A DNA stretch of 64,000 nt, from NCBI RefSeq assembly GCF_001467695.1, contig NZ_LNYE01000003.1, positions 133,328 to 197,327 of the forward strand. The letters are read 5' to 3'. How positions within the stretch are numbered: the stretch's first letter is position 1; every line of letters starts with the position of its first letter. Positions 1 through 7,745 of this stretch are shown in pieces. This stretch comes from Legionella gratiana (GTDB taxonomy: Bacteria; Pseudomonadota; Gammaproteobacteria; Legionellales; Legionellaceae). The notes beneath the pieces were generated by a model, which saw only the letters and a list, made by a program, of their open reading frames with translations, did no database searches and had not been told where the DNA came from. The position numbers were made by a program, and so were the translations under genes.

Positions 1-1
1 A

Positions 2-61
2 CAAAGTGAATCTTTTTATATAGTAGAAATAATGCTCCCAGAACTTGAGCTTGTTTTATGA
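2..61 (+). CDS. ubiC: Chorismate lyase, 3' end only (partial)
   Basis: An open frame enters from the left edge and stops at TGA 59-61. The visible tail ends in IVEIMLPELELVL. This resembles the C-terminal strand of chorismate lyase (LVTEVFLP in E. coli UbiC). UbiC makes 4-hydroxybenzoate, the substrate of the next gene. The stop overlaps the ubiA ATG as ATGA, which indicates a ubiC-ubiA operon. Only about 19 residues are visible, so the call rests largely on context. Confidence 0.6.
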   Translation, partial: QSESFYIVEIMLPELELVL

Positions 62-900
62 AATGGAATGCCTACTGGCGTTTAATGCGTTTCGATAAAC
101 CAATAGGAATTTTCTTGCTTTGGTTTCCAACTGCTTGGGCCTTATGGCTTGCTAATAAGGGAATGCCAAATTTTAAACTTTTAGTTTTTTTTGTGAGTGG
201 TACTGTATTGATGCGTGCTGCAGGCTGTATCATCAATGATATAGCGGATAGAAATATTGATAAGCATGTATCGCGGACTCAATTTCGACCATTAACAGCC
301 GGCGAAGTAAGCTTGACCGAAGCATTTATATTATTAGCTATGTTGCTGTTAACCGCATTATATATATTAGTTCAGCTTCCTAAAAAGTGCTTTTATCTGG
401 GATTAATTGCCCTCATCATCTCTTTTGTTTATCCTTTTTGTAAACGTTTTCTAAATGCGCCACAGTTAGTTCTTGGATTCGCGTTTTCTATGGGAATTCC
501 TATGGCATTTGTGGCTTCAAATGTGTCTTTAAACAGTGAGTTTTTTTTATTATTTCTTATCAATTTCGCCTGGATTTTGGCATACGATACTATGTACGCT
601 ATGACGGATAAAATAGATGATTTGCGTATAGGTGTGAAATCTACAGCTATTTATTTTGCAAGTTATGATCGATTAATTATTGGTTTATTACAAGGGTTAT
701 TTCATGGTTTATGGTTACTCTGGGCTTTTATCAATCAAGTAAATTTATTGTTTTACTTTTTTTGGCTGACAGCAAATGTAGTTTTAATTTATCAACAAAG
801 GTTAATTTATAAACGAGAGCCTCAAAATTGTTTTAAAGCCTTTATTGTCAGTGTTTATTATGGTGCTTTGATGTGGGTAGCGCTTGGTGTAGGTATTTAA
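58..900 (+). CDS. ubiA: 4-hydroxybenzoate polyprenyltransferase UbiA
   Basis: This inner-membrane prenyltransferase attaches the polyprenyl tail to 4-hydroxybenzoate in ubiquinone synthesis. The 280-residue product is almost wholly hydrophobic, with about eight or nine membrane segments. The first Asp-rich motif is NDIADRNID (N60, D61, D64, D68). The second is YAMTDKIDDLRIG (D184, D187, D188). Both bind prenyl diphosphate through Mg2+ in this family. Length matches the family (about 290). The ATG overlaps the stop of the upstream ubiC tail, so translation is probably coupled. Confidence 0.96.
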   Translation: MKWNAYWRLMRFDKPIGIFLLWFPTAWALWLANKGMPNFKLLVFFVSGTVLMRAAGCIINDIADRNIDKHVSRTQFRPLTAGEVSLTEAFILLAMLLLTALYILVQLPKKCFYLGLIALIISFVYPFCKRFLNAPQLVLGFAFSMGIPMAFVASNVSLNSEFFLLFLINFAWILAYDTMYAMTDKIDDLRIGVKSTAIYFASYDRLIIGLLQGLFHGLWLLWAFINQVNLLFYFFWLTANVVLIYQQRLIYKREPQNCFKAFIVSVYYGALMWVALGVGI

Positions 901-934
901 TAGTTATTTTGCATTGCTCTATTGGGAGGAGAGG

Positions 935-1867
935 ATGTTTGACTTATCTCTTGCAAATACAAAAGTTATTGATGGCTTTATAACAAGCTACAACAACCTA
1001 AATCCAGTCGAAAAATATTTTTTTCCTAAAGAAATTAAGAGACTCATAAAACAATATACTGCCGCTGAAAATAAAATATATGGCGCATTACACCTTATTA
1101 ATTCAATTATCAATTCATCATCAAACTACTCATGCATCAATAATTTTAAAACTAGTTCACTTTATAAAACCTGTCAATTGTTAAAATCAAATCAATTATT
1201 ATCAGATGAGGCTATTTTAATAATTTTAAATCACACCTTACCTCAGCGTCTTTTTTCAGCTGTTCGAATTCTTGATGAGCATGATTTATTTAAAAATGAA
1301 AATGAAAGACAAAAAAATTTTTTTGCTGTAGCCCAACATCAAACTGCACCAGATAGAGTATGCAGGGCTTTGATTATTTTGGATAATAATCATTTATTAA
1401 ATAATACATATAGAAGGGCAGTAGCTCAACATCCTACCGATCCTACATCTGTGGCTTTAGCATTGAAAAAGATGACTCTTTTAGGTTTATTAAATGGAGT
1501 TGAGGCTGAAACTAATCTTGAAGTAGTTGCAAAGCATCCTGATCCAGCAAGTATTATCTTAGGAATTGATATGCTCGATGCTTCTGATACTGAAATTCAG
1601 GATAAATTTAATATTATTACTCATTCCAAGGCCATTTTTGCAGCAGCAGTTTCGCTTCAAGATTTAAGAAAAGAAAAAATACCACTAACAGGGATTAAGG
1701 AATTGTTAATAGAATCTGAGATACCTGGAAAAATAATTACACAGGTAATTGAGCATCAAAGAAATGTGGAACTAAATCCTAATAAATTTTTCAGTATAAA
1801 AAATTCCACTCATGAGAATAATAATCTATTAAATTTCACTAATGTTGATGCGAAAGTTGTACTGTAA
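935..1867 (+). CDS. Helical-repeat hypothetical protein, candidate effector
   Basis: I do not recognise a named family. The ATG at 935 is preferred over an upstream TTG because a GGGAGGAGAGG ribosome-binding stretch lies directly before it; this gives 310 residues. The centre holds at least three degenerate repeats of about 33-37 residues. Each starts near (V)AxHxxxPxxV and continues into an A/L-rich helix ending in L..LL. Units begin near VAQHQTAPDRV, VAQHPTDPTSV and VAKHPDPASI, with fainter units on both sides. No signal peptide or membrane segment is visible. The C-terminus is polar and ends in VVL, which would fit a type IV secretion tail, but that is inference. Confidence 0.75.
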   Translation: MFDLSLANTKVIDGFITSYNNLNPVEKYFFPKEIKRLIKQYTAAENKIYGALHLINSIINSSSNYSCINNFKTSSLYKTCQLLKSNQLLSDEAILIILNHTLPQRLFSAVRILDEHDLFKNENERQKNFFAVAQHQTAPDRVCRALIILDNNHLLNNTYRRAVAQHPTDPTSVALALKKMTLLGLLNGVEAETNLEVVAKHPDPASIILGIDMLDASDTEIQDKFNIITHSKAIFAAAVSLQDLRKEKIPLTGIKELLIESEIPGKIITQVIEHQRNVELNPNKFFSIKNSTHENNNLLNFTNVDAKVVL

Positions 1868-1871
1868 TGAT

Positions 1872-1897
1872 GTACTAAGGAATATACCTTAGAGTAC
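1872..1897. terminator. Hairpin between convergent genes, possible bidirectional terminator
   Basis: GTACTAAGG (1872-1880) pairs with CCTTAGAGTAC (1887-1897) around an AATATA loop, leaving a two-base bulge. It lies between the stop of the plus-strand repeat protein and the stop of the convergent minus-strand gene, overlapping the latter. There is no clean T-run on either side, so this is tentative. Confidence 0.3.
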
Positions 1898-3184
1898 TAG
1901 GTTAGTATTATTTTCATTTATTTCTGATTCTGTTTTAGATTTCTCTCTTAAGGATATGAGTTTTTCTTTATACATTGAAAAGTTAGAGCTAAGCATATTA
2001 GAACGTTCAATAGGATTAATTGTAGCATTTAGATCCGAAGATAAGCTATTAATCTTATTTATAACATTCGAATAGTTATGTTCATCCTTAGCTTTTAAAA
2101 AGTTTATTACGTTGCTAGTGGCTAAATTCATTTCAATCAATTGCTGGTTATATATTGATTTCAATGACTCTTTTTTCTCTTGTTTGGCTCCCATAAAATT
2201 AACTCTAATTGTACGAATATTATCAATGAGCGCTTTTACTTCAGGATCATTCGAAAACGGCGATAAAGCATTCAACTTTTCTCGGCATAGTGTATTTACT
2301 TGTTGCCAAACATTATTGCGAATGGTCTTTTGCTGTATCTTGCTATCATTTGCTTTTTCTTTTTGCTTTTGAATATATGTTTCTCGGTAGCTATCTCCTT
2401 TATTAATAAAATCAATACCACCTCTTGTAGCAAGATCTAAGGAATGCTCCAGATCCTCTTTTTTTGTTTTGTTGAGATAACTTATGGTTTTATTGGCATA
2501 TTTTTCTTTAAAATCCATTATAGCCATATTCTGCAAGCGATCGTTTGCATTTGGATTAGCTCGAGTAAACCGCTCTTTATATTGTTCTAAAGTTTCTCCT
2601 TTTGAATTAATAATTGATTCTTTAACCGTTTTATCTAATGCATTTAGAGCTGATAAAGACTGCGTCGAGCGAAAAATTCCTGCTATCTCTGGAGGTGAAT
2701 TATTAAAGGATAGCCCGTAATGTCTATACGGTGTACTTGTGTTAGGTGCTAATTCTACTGTAGGTAGTCGACCTTGTATATCATGCATTTTTTGATGAAT
2801 ATCAGGCGAGTGCTGTAATGCGAATAATTGCTGTAGTGCAAATCTGGAACAGCTTTCGCCATCAGATTGAATCATTAGAGTTCTCATCTTACCATCGACT
2901 GATACTTCATCAGGGTAAAAGCGATATATTGCTGCATTGGGGAATGAATTCATAATACGGAAGGTTGCATTCGCTGTAGTTGGTGAAAATCCTGCTTCAG
3001 GAATGATTGCACTTACATTGCCGTGAGCTATTTCTAAATCTAAAGGAAACCAATGTTCTCCACTTTGTACTGTCAACTGTATTCTAGTACCGTCAGGAAT
3101 TGAGTTGATATTATTTTTTAGAGTTTCTATAAATAGATTAAATTCGTCATCATTTTTAGGATGATCTATTTTAAGTGCAAACAT
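1889..3184 (-). CDS. YopJ-like Ser/Thr acetyltransferase (C55-type), candidate effector
   Basis: The 431 residues from the ATG at 3184 carry a YopJ-like catalytic layout. H44 lies in SGEHWFPLDLEI, E63 in AIIPEAG and C112 in QSDGESCSRFAL. The His-to-Glu spacing of 19 equals that of YopJ (H109/E128), and Cys follows 49 residues after Glu (44 in YopJ). The rest is helical and Lys/Glu-rich, ending in an acidic stretch and NTNLVL, like Dot/Icm substrate tails. YopJ enzymes acetylate host kinases; that target is only inferred. The frame stays open upstream to 3250. The ATG lies 2 bases after the stop of the 70-codon frame at 3187-3399. A -1 shift there would give about 503 residues with the triad at H116, E135 and C184, close to YopJ numbering. 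Confidence 0.65.
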   Translation of the reverse strand: MFALKIDHPKNDDEFNLFIETLKNNINSIPDGTRIQLTVQSGEHWFPLDLEIAHGNVSAIIPEAGFSPTTANATFRIMNSFPNAAIYRFYPDEVSVDGKMRTLMIQSDGESCSRFALQQLFALQHSPDIHQKMHDIQGRLPTVELAPNTSTPYRHYGLSFNNSPPEIAGIFRSTQSLSALNALDKTVKESIINSKGETLEQYKERFTRANPNANDRLQNMAIMDFKEKYANKTISYLNKTKKEDLEHSLDLATRGGIDFINKGDSYRETYIQKQKEKANDSKIQQKTIRNNVWQQVNTLCREKLNALSPFSNDPEVKALIDNIRTIRVNFMGAKQEKKESLKSIYNQQLIEMNLATSNVINFLKAKDEHNYSNVINKINSLSSDLNATINPIERSNMLSSNFSMYKEKLISLREKSKTESEINENNTNLVL

Positions 3185-3186
3185 GC

Positions 3187-3399
3187 TTATTGCTCTACCT
3201 TTTTCATTTTTTTCTTTTTTGGCAGGGCTGATACAGTATCTAAGTCCCATAAATCATCTTTAAGATTGTTTTTAATAATTTCCTTTTTTGACTTTAGAGT
3301 TTCTAGTGCATCTTGATTTTTTTTTAAAGAATTCTTTAATGTGTTAAACTTGGATTTTATATAAGTAAAACCTGGTTTGGATGCGTTATTTTTAGGCAT
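3187..3399 (-). CDS. Small Lys-rich ORF, probable N-terminal part of the YopJ-like protein
   Basis: This 70-codon frame has a good ribosome-binding site (AGGAG, 6 bases before the ATG), whereas the downstream ATG at 3184 has only a weak one. The product is Lys-rich and helical. Near its end the codons read CCA AAA AAG, an in-phase A-AAA-AAG heptamer. A -1 slip there leads into the open frame of the YopJ-like protein. The fused N-terminal length would match YopJ family architecture. Alternatives are a coupled small gene (TAA-GC-ATG), a true frameshift mutation, or a homopolymer sequencing error. Confidence 0.6.
   Translation of the reverse strand: MPKNNASKPGFTYIKSKFNTLKNSLKKNQDALETLKSKKEIIKNNLKDDLWDLDTVSALPKKKKMKKVEQ
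3214..3220 (-). other. Slippery heptamer A-AAA-AAG, candidate -1 frameshift site
   Basis: On the minus strand the seven bases AAAAAAG lie in the correct phase (xxA AAA AAG) of the 70-codon frame. A -1 shift places the ribosome in the 453-codon open frame of the YopJ-like protein. This is the classical bacterial -1 slippery sequence. No obvious stem-loop was identified downstream by eye, which weakens the case for programmed shifting. Confidence 0.5.
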
Positions 3400-3777
3400 T
3401 TCTATTCTCCTAACATGGCTCCTAATATCTAGTAGTATTTGATCAATTTCTAGCCAGCAAAAATTGTTTATTATGTAATTTTATTTAACCAGTAAGTATA
3501 AAAAACATCCAATTGATTAAATTTATATGTCATACCAAATTGATAAATAGTCCATTCTTTTTAATGAATTAGTCATATATGTAGAAGAGTAGAGGGGGTT
3601 TAAATTTTTTAAATATAAAGTTAACTGAGGTCTCAAATGAAGGTATGTACGCAATAAGCTTTATCATCGTTTTTTCTAAAGAATAGGGAAAAACTCTATA
3701 GATATTTTTAAGAAGGGTGGTTAAAGCACTGTAATCGTTGGTTAAGGACAAACACTATTAGATGAATGTTTATGATT
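3400..3777. other. Non-coding spacer
   Basis: This AT-rich stretch separates the YopJ-like locus from the interrupted gene at 3778-4166. Apart from the AGGAG at its left edge, which serves the 70-codon gene, I see no clear gene, repeat or terminator. A 60-codon minus-strand frame inside it has a TTG start without a ribosome-binding site and is not believed. Confidence 0.5.
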
Positions 3778-4119
3778 TTATAAGGTAAGTAAGGAGCTTT
3801 CAGATGGGTTTTTATCCCGTTCTGTTTGCAGTATGTCCTTAGCTTTAATGCCGTATTTTGATAATAGCAATTGTTCAATCTTATTTTGTTCTGATTGAAT
3901 CATAGAAGAAATTTTCTCGCCTTGTTCTAATTTTTTGCGGAGTGGGCTTTGGAACTCTCTTCCTTGAGCAAAATTAAATGGTTGCTTATCGTAGGGAAGT
4001 TTAAAAAAATTTTCATCTTCAAATCCAAGATCAATTTCCAATATAGCACGGGAAATCTTAAGATGTTCACTTGACTGTTCTAATGCGTTATCGAGTAATG
4101 CCTCCCAACATTTTATCAA
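3778..4119 (-). CDS. Hypothetical protein, reading frame interrupted near its start
   Basis: No family is recognised. The frame from 4119 has only a TTG start with no ribosome-binding site, yet it stays open upstream with plausible coding sense (PVALGTASKDE). A proper start exists out of frame at 4166: AAGGA, five bases, then ATG AAA. It is followed by a T6C4 run. One extra base in that run would join ATG-Lys-Phe-Phe to the long frame and give about 130 residues. The product is soluble and helical, with a Lys/Gln/Glu-rich C-terminal half. It could be a recent pseudogene, a phase-variable gene or a homopolymer sequencing error. Confidence 0.45.
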   Translation of the reverse strand: MIKCWEALLDNALEQSSEHLKISRAILEIDLGFEDENFFKLPYDKQPFNFAQGREFQSPLRKKLEQGEKISSMIQSEQNKIEQLLLSKYGIKAKDILQTERDKNPSESSLLTL

Positions 4120-4191
4120 TTCATCTTTAGAGGCTGTACCAAGCGCAACAGGGGAAAAAATTTCATTTCAATCCTTTTTTATATTTTTATG

Positions 4192-4253
4192 AGTTTTAGA
4201 CACCACGCTTTTGCGTGGGGCTCTCAATTGTTAATAGCCCCTCATCTAAAACT
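4192..4253. repeat. Nested inverted repeat
   Basis: The outer arms AGTTTTAGA (4192-4200) and TCTAAAACT (4245-4253) are perfect complements. Inside lies a second hairpin, CCACGC (4203-4208), loop TTTT, GCGTGG (4213-4218). It sits just downstream of the minus-strand lipoprotein gene at 4253-4639 and upstream of the interrupted gene. It may end transcription of the lipoprotein gene, although no long T-run follows. Confidence 0.45.
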
Positions 4254-4639
4254 TAAAAGATTTCGCTGCCATTATCCGCAACAACACGAGTATGTTTACC
4301 ATAAATGACTAGAATTTTTTGTTTGTTTTTAAGTTTTAGATCTTCTGATTGTACTACAGAGATGATTCCTCCGGAGTTTAATTTAATAACGTACTCAACA
4401 CCACGAGTCTGACTATATCCACTATCAACAAGATTATTGCTTGTATTGTTATTCATATTAGTTGTATTTCGTAAGTGAACAGGGCGTTTAGAAATAATGG
4501 TTCCGGGAATGACTTTTTTTACTTTCCCCACTTCAGTTGTATCGTATTCACCAGGTGGGAGAGTAGTATTACAACTTGATAAAATGAGGCCAAAAAGTAT
4601 AACTAGAACTGATTTAAAAAATAGTTTTTTGCTTTGCAT
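4253..4639 (-). CDS. SlyB-like outer-membrane lipoprotein
   Basis: The signal peptide ends in the lipobox LSSC, so C23 is the likely lipidated residue; the mature protein is about 106 residues. The segment VGKVKKVIPGTIISKRPV resembles the SlyB/PcP family (the ..GTIVNVRPV stretch), and the end ILVIYGKHTRVVAD resembles the SlyB C-terminus. The glycine-zipper membrane segment that normally lies between them is missing; an Asn-rich linker (NMNNNTSNN) takes its place. The protein is probably anchored in the outer membrane facing the periplasm. Family membership is inferred from these two short matches. Confidence 0.65.
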   Translation of the reverse strand: MQSKKLFFKSVLVILFGLILSSCNTTLPPGEYDTTEVGKVKKVIPGTIISKRPVHLRNTTNMNNNTSNNLVDSGYSQTRGVEYVIKLNSGGIISVVQSEDLKLKNKQKILVIYGKHTRVVADNGSEIF

Positions 4640-4778
4640 AAATAAAACTCCAGTAGAAAAGGTGAACTAGAATAACTTTGTATTCCTTCTATAATGAACT
4701 TTATCCTTGTTAGTGATGGTCAGTTATCAAGGTCACGACTATTAATTATATTTTGAGCGTATGAAGTATAACTGAGAT

Positions 4779-5543
4779 TTAATTAGTTTTTAACAGTTCA
4801 TCTAATAAACTACTCGCTCCAATTCGAAACCAATTTTTATTAATTGGTTTGTCAATCATTAATTCTGCAAGCACTGCATAATGAAAGGCTTGTTGTGGTT
4901 TTTTTATGCCTCCAGAAATCTTAATACCACAAGAGGCATTTGTATCTTTAATTGCGCTTAAAATGGTAAATGCTGCAGATAAAGAAGCCCCTTGAGAGAT
5001 TTTACCCGTAGATGTTTTAATAAAGTCACATTCTAACTCAATCAACTCTTTACTAATTGTATAAATGGTTTTCAAGTTAGGAAATACCCCAGTTTCTAAA
5101 ATTACTTTTAAAACAAGTTTATGTTGTTTGCATAATTGGGCAATAGCAAGGCACTGATGAAGTGCCTTTTTTGTTTGGCCTCCAAGATACATAGAGTAGG
5201 GTAGGACATAATCAATTTCAGTGACACCTAAAAGAGCAGCCTTTTCTACTGCTGTGAGTGAAGCATCAAGTGGTTCCGTTCCTTGTGGAAAATTAATTAC
5301 TGTAGCCAGCGGTATGCTGCTTTGTGGCAAAACTTCAGGTACATGTTGCATGTAAAGGCATAGGGCTGCAACCTGATTTTGTTGTGCCTCTTGTTTTAAT
5401 TGAGACAATGCTTCGGTAGTCGCATGTTCATCAAGTAAGGTAAGGTCTATAGAATGAATAAGTTGCTCTACTGTGATGAATTGCTTCGGAAAATGGCCAA
5501 GCAATTTTTCCATGAGCTTGTTTAGATCATTTTCTACAGTCAT
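4779..5543 (-). CDS. deoC: Deoxyribose-phosphate aldolase
   Basis: DeoC cleaves 2-deoxyribose-5-phosphate to glyceraldehyde-3-phosphate and acetaldehyde in the cytosol. The Schiff-base lysine is K176 in FIKTSTG. The relay lysine is K208 in GIKISGG, and D111 in EIDYVLPY corresponds to the catalytic aspartate. The 254-residue length matches E. coli DeoC (259). It is the last gene of a cdd-punA-deoC operon, and its start overlaps the punA stop by 4 bases. The three genes together turn pyrimidine and purine deoxynucleosides into central carbon intermediates. Confidence 0.95.
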   Translation of the reverse strand: MTVENDLNKLMEKLLGHFPKQFITVEQLIHSIDLTLLDEHATTEALSQLKQEAQQNQVAALCLYMQHVPEVLPQSSIPLATVINFPQGTEPLDASLTAVEKAALLGVTEIDYVLPYSMYLGGQTKKALHQCLAIAQLCKQHKLVLKVILETGVFPNLKTIYTISKELIELECDFIKTSTGKISQGASLSAAFTILSAIKDTNASCGIKISGGIKKPQQAFHYAVLAELMIDKPINKNWFRIGASSLLDELLKTN

Positions 5544-6379
5544 TTTAAGCCTGCAATATACTGTTTTATGATTAGATTAAGATTTGCTGCAGCGCTTTCT
5601 GCCATTGCTATGACCGACTCATGGCTATGTGCTGTTTTGGATAAGCCTGTAGCATAGTTGGTAATCATTGCAATTACTGCGACATGCATCCCACAATGAT
5701 TCGCTACTAATACTTCTGGGACTGTAGACATGCCTACAGCATCGGCACCCCAAAGCTTGAATGCTTTAATTTCTGCCGCAGTTTCATAGTGTGGGCCTAA
5801 TACGGAAATATAAACACCTTCGGTCAGTTTGATTGAATTTTCTGTAGCAATGGATAACAACTTAAAACGCATGGTTTGATCATATACATTATCTAAAGGA
5901 TAAAATCTTGGACCAAATTCTTCATCGTTAGGACCAATAAGGGGATTGCTTGGTTGTAAATTAATGTGATCGGAGATAAGCATTAAATCGCCCGGACCAA
6001 CATCTTCTCTAAGTGATCCAGATGCATTAGTTGCAATAAAATAAGTACATCCTAAGAGTTTCATTGTACGAACATAGGTTTTGACGGTTTCATAGTTTTC
6101 TAGGCCTTCGTAAGTATGTGCTCTACCTTGTAAGCAAATAACACCTATGCCATTCCAATAGCCAAGAATTAAGTTACCACCATGTCCTTGTACGGTAATT
6201 TTGGGAAATCCAGGAAGCTCTTCATAACGGATACGTATAGAATCTTGTAATTCATCGGCAAATTTGCCCAGTCCTGAACCTAAAACTACAGCTACAATAG
6301 GTTTAAATGAGGGATGTAATTTTTTTATATAATTTGCTGCTAAATGAGCATAACTCTGCTTTGGGGCAGTATCTATCAT
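5540..6379 (-). CDS. punA: Purine nucleoside phosphorylase (trimeric PNP type)
   Basis: The enzyme splits purine (deoxy)nucleosides with phosphate to the free base and (deoxy)ribose-1-phosphate. It has the PNP/MTAP fold signature: VLGSGLGKFAD near residue 32, QGRAHTYEG, ATNASGSL, and GPHYETAAEIKAFKLWGADAVGMS, which carries the base-binding Glu and Met. The 279 residues fit the trimeric class rather than the hexameric DeoD type. It sits between cdd and deoC, with a 4-base overlap into deoC. The exact symbol (punA, xapA or deoD2) is a naming choice. Confidence 0.92.
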   Translation of the reverse strand: MIDTAPKQSYAHLAANYIKKLHPSFKPIVAVVLGSGLGKFADELQDSIRIRYEELPGFPKITVQGHGGNLILGYWNGIGVICLQGRAHTYEGLENYETVKTYVRTMKLLGCTYFIATNASGSLREDVGPGDLMLISDHINLQPSNPLIGPNDEEFGPRFYPLDNVYDQTMRFKLLSIATENSIKLTEGVYISVLGPHYETAAEIKAFKLWGADAVGMSTVPEVLVANHCGMHVAVIAMITNYATGLSKTAHSHESVIAMAESAAANLNLIIKQYIAGLK

Positions 6380-6396
6380 ACAAATATTCCTATTAA

Positions 6397-6792
6397 TTAA
6401 GGGTTAAAATCAAAAGCAAGCGGCAGAAGTTCGCTAATATTTATGCTGCGTAATATCGAGTCTTTACTGCAAAGATGGACGATAGTGTCTGTTGTTGAAA
6501 ATTCATAAATTCTTTGTCTGCACGCACCACATGGAGGACACAATAAATTGGTTCCAGCAAGAACAACGATACTTTTAATATTTTTTTCTCCTGCAGAGAT
6601 CATAGCAGAAATGGCCGAAGCCTCAGCACAGATTGATAAACCATAAGAGCTATTTTCAACATTAACTCCTGTGTATAAAGTATCTTTATCAGTACAAATA
6701 CTGCTAGCCACACTAAATTTGGAATAGGGTGAGTAAGAATGAGTAAGTGCTTTATAAGCATTAGAAATCATTTTCGCAATTATGGGATCCAT
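6397..6792 (-). CDS. cdd: Cytidine deaminase
   Basis: Cdd deaminates cytidine and deoxycytidine to the uridine forms. The zinc ligands are C55 (in CAEASA), C88 and C91 (in PCGACRQ), with catalytic E57. All are intact. The 131 residues correspond to the small homotetrameric class, not the 294-residue E. coli dimer. It is the first gene of the salvage operon, 17 bases before punA. Confidence 0.96.
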   Translation of the reverse strand: MDPIIAKMISNAYKALTHSYSPYSKFSVASSICTDKDTLYTGVNVENSSYGLSICAEASAISAMISAGEKNIKSIVVLAGTNLLCPPCGACRQRIYEFSTTDTIVHLCSKDSILRSINISELLPLAFDFNP

Positions 6793-6823
6793 ATAACTCT
6801 CAATAAACTCTTTAGAGTTTTAA

Positions 6824-7636
6824 TTATAAAGAAGAAGTAGGAATTTGAAAACCATACTCATGGTCACTTTCTTCATGGGTATTGATGGGGATGAGTTCGA
6901 TTTCTGATACTTTATCTTCGGATTTATTAAAAATATCCTTAGTAAAGTTGGGTTCAAGAGAATTAGAAGGCTTGGGAGAAATTGTTGGGCCTAATGAATC
7001 ACTCATTTGATGATAACTTCCCTTAATAGATTGCCGATTTTCTGAGGTTTTGCTGTTTAACCAATATTCAAATGCTAGTGCGCCTAAACCAACATAAAGA
7101 AGAAGTGAAAAAATGGTGATTGGTATCGTCAAGGGAGGGAAGGCAACGATGAGAGTGGCTGAAATTGCCGTGACTAAACTTATTGCACATGATGTTATTG
7201 CATAATATAGATAATTTTTTTGCTGAGTATAAGAAAAATCCTCCTTGCTTTGTGGTGGATTTTTTAATTTATGATATTCACCAATAGCCCAAAGCACGTT
7301 ACCAATAAGAAAAAGCCAAGCTGCTGGTGGAAATAAAACAGGTACCAAAACAGCGGCGACACTGAGAACAGTAGCTACTAATCCCACGAATGAGGAAAAA
7401 AGGAGTTGTTCTTTTATCTGTGCAAAACCATACCATTTATGGTGATGCTCATTGTGGTCTGGATGAAGAAGACACGCAATGGACCAAGAGCCATAGGCTA
7501 GGAAATAAATACCTAATGAAATAAATCTGAAAATAGCAGATACTAATGGAAAAGGAAGGTACTGAAGTTTTGAAAGCAGAAAGCCTGAGAAAAAAAATAT
7601 CCCACTCGCTTTTTCTAATTTCTGAGCTGCAGTCAT
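6824..7636 (-). CDS. Multi-pass membrane protein of unknown function
   Basis: The 270-residue protein has about six predicted membrane segments grouped in pairs (near residues 13-60, 78-120 and 140-190). A soluble C-terminal tail of about 75 residues follows. An HxxHHH-like cluster (DHNEHHHKW) lies between the first and second pairs. The tail is Glu/Ser-rich (KSEDKVSEIELIPINTHEES) and ends in PTSSL, a composition seen in Dot/Icm substrates. A Legionella effector role is possible but speculative. It is monocistronic, between cpxA and cdd. Confidence 0.7.
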   Translation of the reverse strand: MTAAQKLEKASGIFFFSGFLLSKLQYLPFPLVSAIFRFISLGIYFLAYGSWSIACLLHPDHNEHHHKWYGFAQIKEQLLFSSFVGLVATVLSVAAVLVPVLFPPAAWLFLIGNVLWAIGEYHKLKNPPQSKEDFSYTQQKNYLYYAITSCAISLVTAISATLIVAFPPLTIPITIFSLLLYVGLGALAFEYWLNSKTSENRQSIKGSYHQMSDSLGPTISPKPSNSLEPNFTKDIFNKSEDKVSEIELIPINTHEESDHEYGFQIPTSSL

Positions 7637-7745
7637 AATATAGAGGTTCCAGCATGTCTTTAAGCTTCCACATTGTAGCTTAATTAAACAGGAAAAAACA
7701 GTCTAATTCTTGGGGTACTTTTAGAGTTAACGGCTGTTGGTGCCT

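Noticed and set aside
2112..2720. Two plus-strand frames opposite the YopJ-like gene
   Set aside because: They are shadows of the minus-strand gene, hydrophobic and without ribosome-binding sites.
3569..3751. 60-codon minus-strand frame in the spacer
   Set aside because: TTG start without a ribosome-binding site, low-complexity hydrophobic product, no family resemblance.
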